DNA from: Cristatella mucedo
Taxonomy: Eukaryota; Bryozoa; Phylactolaemata; Cristatellidae
Assembly: GCA_009760855.2 (NCBI GenBank)
Contig: WPIO01000064.1
Span: forward strand, 466,001-530,000
DNA: 64,000 nucleotides
Direction of reading: 5' to 3'
The position numbers and the translations under genes are program-made. The notes beneath the pieces are model-generated. The model had not been told where the DNA came from. It did no database searches and was given only the letters and a program-made list of their open reading frames with translations. Positions within the stretch are counted from its first letter, which is position 1; every line of letters begins with the position of its first letter. Positions 32,515-43,519 of the stretch are shown here, piece after piece.

Positions 32515-32750
32515 GTATGACTCGGAACTCGTGAAAGAACCTTGAGGTCAATGCGGTTCTTGATTGGGAGCCGGTGCAGGTCGGCGAGAAGTTGTGTGAT
32601 GTGGCCACTGCGATGCTCACGAAAGACATGCCTAGCTGCAAAGTTTGGCCCCAACTGAAAGCACCTGTTTATTCAGGCCGGTAGGTCAGCAAGCAGTGAG
32701 TTACTGAAGTCAAAATGGGATGTCGCAAATACTTGGACCAATTTGGATGT
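32515..32750 (-). mobile_element. LINE family A fragment joined to the satellite field
   Basis: Complement encodes decayed NRIDF / QLGPNFAARH-like pieces of the LINE C-terminal region. The join to the ~165-bp repeats (near 32515) is at the same point as at 55665. Confidence 0.7.
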
Positions 32751-32838
32751 CGGCTACCGAATGCGTACCGAAAGCCGCTTAGGCTGTGAGTGCGCTATAC
32801 AAAACTCTCCTGCGTAACACCCATATGGTCTTTATGAC
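32750..32838 (+). mobile_element. LINE family B, last ~90 bp
   Basis: GGCTACCGAATGCGTACCGA to ACACCCATATGGTCTTTATG, matching 615-705. Confidence 0.75.
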
Positions 32839-32844
32839 TAAGAT

Positions 32845-33490
32845 TTTAATCTAAAATCGGGCTCCGCACTCTCCTATATATTTGTATAGTCCACATAATA
32901 TAATTAGATAACATACTAGTATATCTATACACTAGTAATATAAATATAATCCATTGAATAATCCATTATAGTACACACCCATATCGATTCTATTCCTTTA
33001 TTTAAAGGAATATAATCGGAAGTGGGGTGTGGATTATTTTAAAAATATAGCAGTTAGTAGCTTATTGGATAGACTTAATCAGAAAGGATACGATTGGATA
33101 ACTGAGGTGTGCAGGGTTACCCGTGGTTCGCAGACATTGTGGAAATTCCCGCCGGAAGTACAGGCTGGCCGGGCGGTTGTGCGTGCGCCGAGTTCAAGGT
33201 AAGACCACAGCACTGCGGGATTGGACCGGTGCTCGCGCCCAGCGACTCGCTTTCTCACATCCACTTACCGATCAGCCGCTGCGGCGGCGTAAGTACAGTG
33301 TAGCGCGCAGTTTCCTCGAACAACTCGTGGAAGGGGTTGGCCGACCGAAGGATTTCGCTCATACCTAGGAGGCCGCCTACCAGTCAGCGGTGGCCCACGC
33401 CCGCAGCTCGGCGCTGCCCGCCGACAGTTCCGGCTGAGCTTTCGCGCGAAACCTGAGTGCCGAGCGCCGCTGTGTAACGGTCGTAGATTC
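32845..33490 (+). promoter_or_regulatory. Upstream block P1: AT-rich lead, then CpG-rich segment (putative promoter)
   Basis: Homologous to 58755-59380 over its whole length, from AAAATCGGGCTCC through an AT-rich stretch to a CpG-rich part ending at GGTCGTAGATT. In the third unit this block lies just upstream of a PNT-domain gene, so a promoter role is plausible. It contains CCGGAAGT (33152-33159), an ETS-site core not kept in the other copy, and a possible donor AAGGTAAGACC (33196-33206) conserved in both. Homology stops at about 33487, where intron A sequence of the GABPA copy begins. Confidence 0.5.
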
Positions 33491-33524
33491 AAGTGCTATG
33501 CAGCTCAAGACTGTTGCATGCAAT

Positions 33525-33610
33525 ATGATCATGCTTCCGTTGCAGCAAATGTAAAGTGCCTAGACAGAGATTCACTTCTTTGAGGGCGCTGTACAGAAGT
33601 ACTAGTATTA
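33525..33610 (+). mobile_element. LINE family A 3' tail fragment
   Basis: Same fragment as 10385-10470; first shared sequence of the second GABPA copy after block P1. Confidence 0.75.
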
Positions 33611-33878
33611 TTAATATATGTAAAAACTATTTGCTTCGATCTGCATGCAACCTTTTTTGTAGCGAAAATATTAAATTAAGATTATAGTTACCCGTCATCC
33701 ATTTTCAAATTTATTTACACTATCAGCAGTTGTTCTGAAGTGCTCTAATGTTGTTAGTTTTTACTATCCAGTTCCAGGGATACTTATCATGATGTTTTCT
33801 TTTTACTCATTCAGTGAAATTGATCCTGAGTAGCAGGCTTTACATACACAAGCAAAGAAATTTCGTTTTAATTTCCAG

Positions 33879-34017
33879 TACTGAAAGATCACGAGGCAGC
33901 TTTGAAGAGTCAGACCGACGAAGCCGATACTATGCCCGGGACAGAGGATACAGTTTTAGATAATGAAGTTTTAGTAGTGGAGAAAATACAAGAATCCCAA
34001 ATTGTTGATGGTGTTGT
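33879..34017 (+). pseudogene. GABPA copy 2, exon B with +1 frameshift
   Basis: 139 nt instead of 138; CTGAAAGATC where the intact gene has CTGAAGATC. Read in phase 2 it hits TAA in TTTTAGATAATG. Confidence 0.85.
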
Positions 34018-34147
34018 GTAAGTATGCTAAAGCTCTCCTGTCTGCATGTTAAGCAGATTATAGTCACAGATGATGCTGTCGACCTAATGTCAATTGAGCT
34101 TCATTGCATACAGATAGCTTTGAGCTTGTGGTAATGCTAGGATTTAA

Positions 34148-34292
34148 ATGTATTGTAATGCATCTCCGTCCGTAACTCCAGAAAGGCACAAAGACTGCGT
34201 AGGTGTTATGCATGTGAGTTTTTTTTTATAGAGCACTGACAGTGTAAGCGGCATTCGGTAGCCACCAGACATCATTTCGCGCAACAAAGAGA
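34148..34292 (-). mobile_element. LINE family B fragment, interrupted by a SINE
   Basis: Equivalent of 11000-11130; continues after the SINE at 34585-34620. Confidence 0.7.
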
Positions 34293-34294
34293 AA

Positions 34295-34583
34295 GTGGAG
34301 AAAAAATAAAATACTAGCTAATTTTATAGACTCGTTTTGTATAGCGACAGAAGAACACTTTACGAATATCACCACCGCTTGCAGTGGCACATTCTTAAGA
34401 ATTACTAGCTGATTTAACGGCCTCTTTTTGCTTAGCGGCCGCAGATCCTGCACTAAAGGCTATCACAGCTACTGCTAGCTGCAATAGAGGATCACTCACC
34501 GCAGGATTCGAACCCACGACCTCGGGGCCGAGGTCGTGAAAAGCAACCGCCTTACCCAGTGAGCCATTACGGCTCACCAAACA
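34295..34583 (-). mobile_element. tRNA-derived SINE (family a) with doubled tail
   Basis: Complement: A-box GTAATGGCTCACTGGGTAAG, B-box GTGGGTTCGAATCCTG, body, then two tail-like segments (TAGCTGATTTAACGGCCTC at 34407 and 'TAGCTAATTTTATAGACTCG' at 34315), suggesting one SINE inside another. Copy 1 lacks it at 11130, so it is younger than the duplication. Confidence 0.75.
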
Positions 34584-34949
34584 TTGCAGATGTCCGGAGA
34601 GCAGTTGAGGTAGTGAGTTAACCAACTACTAGCGAACATTGTTCCATTTGTACTATACATCTAAAACTTGGTTACTAGAAACATGCTTCTATATATTGTG
34701 AAAAAATAGCTTATTTCCCAAGAAGTTTCAGGTGCCACTCATATTTGGAAGTCATTTTGTATCGTTTGGTAGCAAATATCAGCAGACGTTAAAATTCTCC
34801 TCGTGGATTAAATTGGTTGGTCATTTTTAAAAACCCTGTGAGACGATCTGCTATACATTTTTGCATGGAAGTTTTTGGTCTTTCACGATCACTGCTGGAT
34901 ATGCACTAACCTTCTTTGTATATGTTTCTTTATACTGTAATATTACTTG

Positions 34950-36005
34950 TTAATAATAATAGTAATAATAATAATGCTCTTGATAAAGCGCCATCAGATA
35001 ACTCAATCTCTTTTTAGGCGCTTTACATTTGCTGCAAACTTAAACGCGATTGAATGGTGAGTAATATCAAGCTTGATAAACAACATGAATAACAAGGTTA
35101 GGGGTTCCATGTTCAGGGTCAGCATGCAAATGTGGTTAGTAGCAGCATGCACAGTGTCAGCACGCATAAGCACATGAAAGACGAATCACAGGGACCCACT
35201 AAATGCTGTCCTAAATAGGTATGTTTTAAAATTCTTTTTTAAATATAGTCAAATCAGGGAATGTTGTGACGCGAGTCGGGAGTAAGTTCCAGGTTCTGGG
35301 AGCATACGAACTAAATGCACGATCTCCAAAGGATTTCAGGTTTGTACGAGGTATTGGTAAACTGTTGGATTCCGAAAAGCGGGTGGTACGATGCTTGGCC
35401 TGATGGGGGGTAAATTTGACAGATAGACTGGAGCCAAAGAATGAAGTGACCTAAAAGTGAGCGACAAAACCTTGAAGTCGATCCGTTGCTTGACTGAGAG
35501 CTGTAGTTTGGTTCGCCCAGCAGAGAGCCAGCCGATGAATAACGCCAACGGTTTATTGCACAAGGCACGGAGCAGCAAGACGCACGACTGCCTTCGCCCC
35601 CTTCTCACACTCGAGTCTGCCCTCCTCCACTCCTCCGGTCCACCATCTCACCACCAGCAGGTTACCGGCCTGTGTATATACCACATCGCAGGCGGACCAC
35701 GGCTGTGCACCAGCAGACCCAGATGGTGAATCCACCATCTGGCCACCAGGGGATTACCGGCCTGTGTCCATCCCACATCACAGGCTCATCAGAGGAGCCG
35801 GCATACAATACATACATACACATGCACACACGAACTACAGGAGCCAGTGCAGGTCGGCGAGAAGTGGTGTGATGTGGCAACTTCGATGCTCGCTACAGAC
35901 AAGCCTAGCCGCAGAGTTTTGCACCAGCTGCAATTGCCTGATCGCACATGCCGGTAGGCAGGCAAGCAGTGAGTTGCAGAAGTCGAGACGGGATGTCACG
36001 AAGAC
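34950..36005 (-). mobile_element. LINE family A copy, 5'-truncated, with a solo LTR inserted
   Basis: (AAT)n at 34950-34977, terminal hairpin, 3' untranslated region, then minus-strand coding for the C-terminal region ([20 protein letters not shown]) up to a break at 36005. Frames shift in several places. The solo LTR at 35502-35839 lies within the 'LP-VKQRID' coding. Confidence 0.85.
35502..35839 (-). mobile_element. Solo LTR (338 bp) of a retrovirus-like LTR retrotransposon
   Basis: The complement begins TGTAGTTCG and ends CGAACCAAACTACA, the TG...CA ends of LTRs with short inverted repeats. It has AATAAA followed about 60 bp later by the end, the normal polyadenylation layout. Flanks are AGAGC (35497-35501) and GGAGC (35840-35844), a 5-bp duplication with one mismatch, and the LINE continues uninterrupted on both sides. 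Two similar ~55-bp segments inside (35640- and 35732-) share TTACCGGCCTGTGT. No internal retroviral genes remain. The LTR superfamily (Gypsy-like is likely) cannot be fixed from the LTR alone. Confidence 0.75.
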
Positions 36006-36289
36006 GGGATGTCAACAAAGTATTTGCTCAGCATGGACTTTTATTCGCTTACAATTCTTTCCGAAATGCTCCCGGCAGACCAGCCTAAAGAACGCAAGTG
36101 GTTGGGTCTAGTATCTTCCTTTTCTAAACTTTATGAATTTGAGCCGTACTTGTAATAATTTGATTAAGATGAGGTTTGGCATGCAAATATGTATGTGCTC
36201 GGTCGTCTTGCATGTGACCGTTTTTCAAGGACAGCTAGTTTTGAAAAAAGTAATGACATGTTCAGTTTCCTTTGAATTATTGCACAAGT

Positions 36290-36427
36290 GCATATATAAT
36301 ATTCATTTGTTTAGCGCCCTAAGAGAACCGAATGTCCATCCTGGCGTTTCACATATGCTACAGGACTCGAGCCCATGAGCTCGGTCATGAAAGACGAGCA
36401 CCTAAAGTCCTGATGCCAACCAGGGCG
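36290..36427 (-). mobile_element. tRNA-derived SINE with LINE-like tail (family b)
   Basis: Complement: TGGTTGGCATCAGGACTTTA head, B-box GGGCTCGAGTCCT, and tail with GAACCGAATG... TTCTCTTAGGGCGCTAAA. Same arrangement as 1860-1992. Confidence 0.65.
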
Positions 36428-37462
36428 ACTCTGAATTCATGCAGCTGAACATGGCTGACTGTTTTCAAATCAACCTTGCTTGCCTCATCAAACTCACTCA
36501 AATATATAATTCAAGTCTGACAATACCAGATAAAAAATTTCAATTTAGTTTTTGTCCTTGGTTTCAAAGTGTGATTTCGGAACCCGTGTGCCTTAAATCA
36601 TTAGAAAATAGTTATTGTTCCACAACAAATTGCTTCTGTGGTCATGACCAAGATTTTTTGAAGTTCTCAGGCTTTGCTGTTAAACAAGATTCAGGTTGCA
36701 GGTTCGCAAATATTGCATGCCTTTAGTATGTTCACTAATTACTGAAGGTTAGGTGAATATAACATGCAAACGTACTATCCATGAAAGTGTAATAGTACTG
36801 ATGCCTTAAACGAACATCTTAATTTATGTTAATAAATCGTCGTTACTAAGGACTGTAAAATGAAGACCTGGTGAGGGGATTATTTTTGGAGGGCAATTTG
36901 CAGTATAGCCACAAATCTAGAACTTTTACTCATTTGGGAACTTTTTAGTGGCCATTTTTATGACTTTCATTGTAAATAAATCATAATTTTAGTTCAATTT
37001 CTTTCTTTCTGACTAATGTGAACCACAAGAAGTAAATAGTTAATTTTCTCACCAGGTATGGGATAATCAAAGTTAATCAGTGTCCTTTTCGCCAAACCAG
37101 TTTAAGGATAAGAACTTCTATTTTCCTAATATCAGACGCATAAGTAATTAGGCAATAACACGTATGTACTACCCAGCGAATAGACTGTGTGTTGCCTAAT
37201 GTTATTTTCATGTTTTCCTTAGCATTCATAATTTCTGGTGATTCTTTATTAGGGTGAGAAATTGGGCACTTTTTTCTCTGTAACAGTAGTAATAATAACA
37301 AGTATTGATATGTCATAGACATTATAAGCCAAGCTACATGTTAGCATTTGGTTATGTTCTGTTTAACTTTTAATGTCTTCTTATATGTATAATTTGTGTT
37401 GATGCCAATTGTATAGTACATATTTGGTATGCTGTAGCCGAGCTACAAATTTCATGTTTTAG

Positions 37463-37637
37463 GCAAGTCATACAGGTTGAACAATTAGCAACGTTTTCAG
37501 AAGCAGCAGCACTCAAGAATATAATTGTGCAGCACATGGAAATCACCGAGCCACTTACAAAATTACGTCAGCTTCTTGAAAATAGGCTGAGCTGCAACCT
37601 GTCGAAACATGAGTTTTATCTGCAAGACAGTTTTCAG
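37463..37637 (+). pseudogene. GABPA copy 2, exon C
   Basis: 175 nt, open, same splice sites. Encodes [20 protein letters not shown]. Confidence 0.85.
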
Positions 37638-37724
37638 GTAGATTATTTTTAAGCATGCATTAGAACACACTGGTGGAATAGTTTTCTGTGTGGTTCGTCC
37701 TTGTGAGAGCTGCCTGTTTTACAG

Positions 37725-37809
37725 TTGGACCCTACGAAGAATTTAGTCGAGCAGTGTGTTCAAGGCGAGGGAATCGTTCAAATCAATTGTGAAGTCAAGT
37801 CACAACCAG
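37725..37809 (+). pseudogene. GABPA copy 2, exon D
   Basis: 85 nt, open. Encodes [20 protein letters not shown]. Confidence 0.85.
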
Positions 37810-38009
37810 GTAATGGAGTGTAAAAATAATTTCTGACCTGTAAAAGTTCCGACCTTCGAATTCGCCAACTGGTGCTGTTGCTGCTGCTGCTATTTTATTT
37901 GGTTATAAGGCATAGGCTGGCAGTATGATCTTGCTAAGGTATGCAATCTAGTTATTAGGCATTTAAACTTTCATATCGGCTAACTTTCTGCAATTGAATG
38001 ACGATACAA

Positions 38010-40165
38010 ATTAACTTGCTAGTTATTCGAGACGTTAGTGTTACTCTGAAACGAGAGGGATTAACTCTCAAGATAGGCTCGGACAGCATATCTCTCTGTG
38101 TCGTCAACATGCGATCTGGATTTCCTGTTCTAAAGTGACCTTTCAATTGATGTCCACGAAAGTTTGCGAGCCAAGCCTGCTTCCTTATAGTTATTTCCAG
38201 TTGAAACATTCAAATCTACTTATATGAGGATACTAAAGCACATTCAGTCCACGCAGCCCGTCTAGACTTTGGTAGCCCACGGCTCGAAGGTCTGTCTGCC
38301 TGTTTAATATCACGCTTGCAACTGGTTAAAGATTCTTCAGCACTGCTTTTTATTCTCTAATTTCGCAATATCCTTATTACACTACTTATCAACTAACCTA
38401 TAGCGGCGTCCAATGAAGTATCAAGTAAACGTCAAGGTGTGCCCTCACTTTTGGTCCCTTCATTCTGTTGCTCCGGTATGCTTATAGGAACTAATGAGTT
38501 CTCAATTAGGCTCAGCATTGTACTGCCCACTCTTCTAACTCAAGTTATGTAGCCATGCCTCGAACCAGCCTTAAATCATTTGGAGGCTATGCTTTTAGTT
38601 CGAATGGTCCCAATTGCTAGAACTTTCAGCTGACGTCACCACATCCTTTGACTTGACATTGCACAATAGGCTCAAACCCATCTGTTTCTCACAGCATCTG
38701 TTGCTGCGGGTATTGTCTTTTACTTTTATGCACGATGAAAATATGCTCACTGCCTCCATTGAATGTATACGCTTCCTTTTAAGCATATGCAAAGTGAGCA
38801 GAAAGGGATTTAGTTTGCTCGTTGGTTAAATTCAAATGGCTTATTATTATTTTCTGAGCCACTTTATGAAAAAACCTCACCGGGATCGAATGTATTTAAG
38901 TCAACCGCGAGAAAATAAATGAGGGAAATACTCGCCTATTCACGCAGGGTGCATAATTGAGGCAGACGTCGCTTTCTGCCTGGCTCCCTGCTACTGCGCT
39001 GGATTCTGCTAGGGCACATTCTAAAGATTAGAGAGTTTTGAGCTCAACCGTGGCAAGCAGCTGTTAAGAAAATTTTCCGACCAATTGAAGGCCGGCTGCC
39101 ATATGACTGAAGACTAATTTGTTCTACCAGGAGCAGAGAGAAATAACAATATCGACTAGGTCTTCGACATGTCAGAGGTATGACATCCGCTCATGGATAG
39201 CAGACAACTTTCTTAAATTGAAAAATGATAAAACCAGCTTACTAGTTATGGGCAAACCAAGTATGATTCAGGAATTCGGAAGGGTTAACGCTCAAAATCG
39301 GCTCTGCCAGCATATTCGCTGTTGAACCTGCACGAAATTTAGGTGTCCTTTTCCAAAGTGACCTTTCATTAGACGACACATCAGCTCCACAGTCACGTCT
39401 GCCTACTTTCAGCTAAATAACATTGCTAAAATTCGGGCTTGTTTAGACAGTACTACCGCATATAAACTGATCCATGCATTTGTGACATCTCGTCTGTAAC
39501 TCACTACTTGCTTGACTACCGGCTTGTGCAATCAGGTGCTTACAGCTGGTGCAAAATTCTGAAGCTAGGCTTGTCTGTCGTGAGCGTCGCAGTTGCCACA
39601 TCACACCACTGGCTCCCAGTCAAGCAATGCATATAATTCAAGGTTTTATCACTCACTTTTAGGTCTCTTTATTCTTTGGCTCCAGCTTACCTATCAGATC
39701 TACTTCCCCACCTGGCTAAGCATTGTATCACACGTTTTCGAAATCTAACCGTTTACTTATACATCGTACGAACCTCGAATCCTTTGGAGACCATGCTTTT
39801 ATTGTAGTTCGTATGCTTCCAAACCTAGAACTGACTTTCGACTTGCATCGCAACATCCCCTGACTTGACAACATTAAAAAAGAAACTAAAATGCATCTAT
39901 TTATCACAGCGTTTAGTGGGTCCATGTGATTTGTTCTTTACGTGCTTATGCATGCTAATCCTATGCATGCTGCACTAATCATACTTGCATGCTGACCATG
40001 TGCACGTCACCTCTAACCGTTTTATGCTTGTTCATTGTGCATGTTACCTCTAACCATTCAATCACGCTTCCTTTACAGCAAATGATAAGTGCCCAGAAAG
40101 TGATTGAGTTCTCCAAGGGCCCTATAGAAAATGTATGGGTATTATTTCTGTTAGTAGTAGTATTA
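38010..40165 (+). mobile_element. Old LINE family A copy in intron D-E of GABPA copy 2
   Basis: Pieces of the reverse-transcriptase C-terminal region in shifting frames: ADNFLKLKNDKTSLLVMGKP (about 39208-39267), then IRACLDS-like, LVQNS-like and TFRSLYSLA-like segments to about 39900, 3' untranslated region, hairpin near 40080-40135 and a (TTAGTA)n tail. 38440-38830 repeats part of the C-terminal region, so two fragments may be joined. Lies between sequences aligned to about 12520 and 12545. Confidence 0.7.
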
Positions 40166-40956
40166 GTAGTATTATTAGCCTGTCATAAGGTGAGGAGGCA
40201 TTCGGGAAGGCCATGCCGTTCGACATGCAGTTCAGGTTGATGAAGGGGGTTAGGCCCTGTTAGCCCCCTTTCCTATACTCGAGCTATAGAGTGAGCCACC
40301 GAGACGAGCCTTCTATTGCACACTAAAATAAGTGCTTAAATCCTTGCAATACATTTTCAGTTACATTCTCGAGCTGAACTCGGGGTACTGCCTGTATGCA
40401 GGGTTGTCTAAATTTTTTGATTGTAATTGGGTGCTGAGCTACGACAATTTTCAATCCACCGTTGTGCGTGACCCGTGCACTTAATGTAGATGGAGGATGT
40501 AGGTGGAGGATAAACCCTTACAAGCAGTCCTCTGAAGTGCTGACTGATGCTACCCGAATGGTTGAGGTATGCATGGCGTTTAACGATGCTTTCACAACTA
40601 TAGCAAAAGAGTTTTTCTCGCTAAAGTTGTGATGTACCGGACACACTGTATGCCGAGTGAGAGCTGTTATTTTTACTCATAAGTGCTAAGCAGCAGAACG
40701 AATCGTGGGAGCCAAGATTGAACTATACTAATTGCCGTTGCTCTAGCTACTGTGAACAGATTCGATCACAAGTTCACTGCTGACATCATGGTGAGGCTGC
40801 TTGTTATGTTTTAAACTTTGCTCCCTTAATTTTTGTCTAGGTTAAATACACGAAAATGGCTTTCGAGTCTAGGGCTGGATGTACTGCATATTTTGTTAGG
40901 ATCTCTGCTTGCTCGCGATCTGCTGTATATCCCGGTGCTTATTTTTATGCCCGTAG

Positions 40957-41037
40957 GGCAACAGCCGAAAATTAACATTGTGGACATTCTGAAGCAGGTC
41001 GAGGAACAAGAAGCTCCTCCTGCTCTACAGCAATCTC
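40957..41037 (+). pseudogene. GABPA copy 2, exon E
   Basis: 81 nt, open. Encodes [20 protein letters not shown]. Confidence 0.85.
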
Positions 41038-41544
41038 GTAAGTGTTAACTGTCCTGTTGGATGCACCGACCAGTACTAGGGAGTTGACGTTGTCGATGGT
41101 AGGCTGATCGAGCTTTTTCCGGCAATTCTTTAGCGATGACGTCGAGGTATTATCTATACGTTACGTATAGGACACAGTAAAGGTTGGTATTGTGTACTAT
41201 TGTGGTAGCTATATAATAAGGTTACTAATTCTTGTCACAAACTATTAAAACGTGGCAGTATTGTCTTGAGTTGTCTTACGCCGTAATAGTGGTTTATGAG
41301 TACTGGCATTTCTTCTACGTAGCTAGTGCTCAGCAAGACAGCTGGCGTGCTGCTTGTGAGTGCCAGGTGGTACGAAATAATGTAGAGATTCGTGAACGAT
41401 GATTTCTGTTTATTTTGTTGAATAGATTTTTCACAATGCATCGTGATGAAATTGTTTTCAATGTCGGTGCTGCTGCTGAATTCATGTGACGGACACACTT
41501 GTATCATGCTTCATCTTGAGTATTTTGGTGCATATCTAAATTGA

Positions 41545-41740
41545 TATGCGACTACATACTATCCGTTTTTCTGAATCTGATAATTTAGCTACACCTCATA
41601 CGAACCTCGAATCCTCTGTAGAGACCACAACCTTAGCTCGTGTGCTCCCAAAACCTGGAACTCACTTCCGACTGGCTTCACGACATCCCATCATTTGCCA
41701 CGTTTTAAAAGAAGCTACAAATGCACATATTTATCACATC
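41545..41740 (+). mobile_element. Old LINE family A fragment, counterpart of 13755-13950
   Basis: Shares CGTTTTTCTGAATCTGATAA and CTGGAACTCACTTCCGACTG with the first copy. The younger insertion found at 14012 is absent here. Confidence 0.7.
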
Positions 41741-43519
41741 TATATAGCGACAAATGTATAAGCTGTGCCAAATTCAGTCTTTGGTATCCCGCAAGTCTCA
41801 AGCTTGGTCAGTGGCTTCCCTGTAATACAGGGTCACCCGATACGAGACGGCATAGTTTGCTCTGCAAGATAGCAGGTAGTTCTTATCCGTGCAGACCAAG
41901 CTAGTGCCACCCATCGTAAAGGCACTCAGATCTCGGTAGGGTATTCTTTAGTGGGCTACTTGCCAATTACACATTGCTTACCTTGAGATGACAATCTGGT
42001 GAAGTGTCTCGCAGACACCAGCACAATTATTGTTTTAGTCAGCCACCGCAGCTGAGATTTAGGCTTTCTGCACCGAACACTGGAATGAGAGGGCCTTCGG
42101 TGGACAAGCTTGTTACAAGTTTAGCCAATAGGACTAACTTGATTATAATTTTGGGTTCGCTAACCGGGTCTAGTACTTGACCTTGCAGGGCACTAATAAT
42201 AGACGACCCTTATTATCTAGACAAGGATGGCTAACGTACGAATGACGATCAATTAGGAAAATCTTAATACGTGTTAGCCAAAATAAAATGATTAAGCTGA
42301 CACAAAAATGTCATTCTTTCTGAACCTTCCTTCTCTTAAGCACCACTTTACCTAGATCGAATTAATGCTTCCAGTTAGGTTACTCATGCGGTCCACCTGG
42401 AGCAGATGAGCTTCGGGTGTCTGTTGAAATAATGCAGTTGCTTTAGATTTTTAATATTGGTATGTAACTGGCAGTGATGCAGTGAATGGTCAAGCTGAAA
42501 GTCTTCCTACCTCAGTTTGCGACGGCCAATGTCAGCCTTTAGCCAGGAAGGGCGTCGGTTCAGATTTCTTCTTTTTTATTGACCTCAACTTTGTGCTTTT
42601 CCCTAGTGCCGTTTCAGTACTAAATGTAGGTAATTAACTTGCAGATGGTCTCAATTTTGATGCCGTATAATTACTGAGGGTCTCGTGTAAATATATGCCT
42701 ATTTAAACTGATAACTTATAAGTAGCTTGTTACTCAACCTGTTAGCATGCAGCCTGTTTGAACGACAGCTCATGCAGCCTCCAACGTAGCATTTGTTTCC
42801 CTCCAAGGTCAAATTGCTGTCCTTCGTATCCTTCTGTGGCCGTTGACCTCTTTCCGGCAGTTGATCGTAGGTTATCTGGATTCCGAGTGAAAGCGATACG
42901 AGATTATTTGTTTCTATACCGTATTAGGTCTCCAGTTAATATTAAGCAGACTGACTTACTAATTCACTTCGTTGACAGCAACATGTGGCTATAGAATTTA
43001 GCCCACCTAGGCTCATTCGTCTGTGTGAGCTGGAAGTATTTGTTATCTTATTTGGGATATATGTTATGGTTGCTAGTGTCTAATCAGGCCACCCATACAT
43101 AGATCTTGAGAGCAGCATGTTTTCAAAGTAAGATTTTGTTGGACGATCTGCAGTGGCAGTTGTTCAGCCGGTCAATGATCTCAAACGTGCAGCTACGTCA
43201 TCGGTTGGGCTAAGGGAGGAGTCAAGTGGCTGATAGGTGTGATTAGCATGTTCGTGCTCATAATCGGGAGAATGCTGAACTGAACTTCTGCTCGACGACT
43301 GTCCAGCGTTCGGGCATAGCTTACTAATGAGGACACAGCTGCAGAAGTTACCTAGTTTGGCATTAGATGGGATGTATTGCTGTGGTGGCTCATCTTTTTG
43401 TGACAGGCGCGAATGCCGGATTGAGATGCTCTGCCATCATAGCTCACACGTGTGTCAACCTACAACAGATTAACAATCACTTTTCAAAAACAAAAAATGC
43501 TCGCATGCAATCGCTTAGA

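Larger units (their letters stand above)
25440..32515. repeat. Satellite-like field of diverged ~165-bp units in both orientations
   Basis: A core like GGCCCGGGCCATTGCCGTCG followed by ATTGCCATGCATTGC recurs about every 155-180 bp: on + at about 26842, 26999, 27162, 27338, 27500, 27664, then (beyond the hAT element) 31052, 31212, 31391, 31545. Units from 25440 to 26640 and from 31570 to 32240 are inverted; 32240-32515 is forward again. 26310-26950 pairs with the complement of 31560-32250, making a large imperfect inverted repeat with the hAT inside its spacer. 54300-55665 is a shorter colinear copy. Short frames inside it are noise. Confidence 0.85.

Noticed and set aside
33932-34017. A working alternative start for copy 2 at ATG 33932
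   Set aside because: It would bypass the first frameshift, but exons I and K are still broken unless exon I is skipped, so I kept the pseudogene call and mention this only as a possibility.
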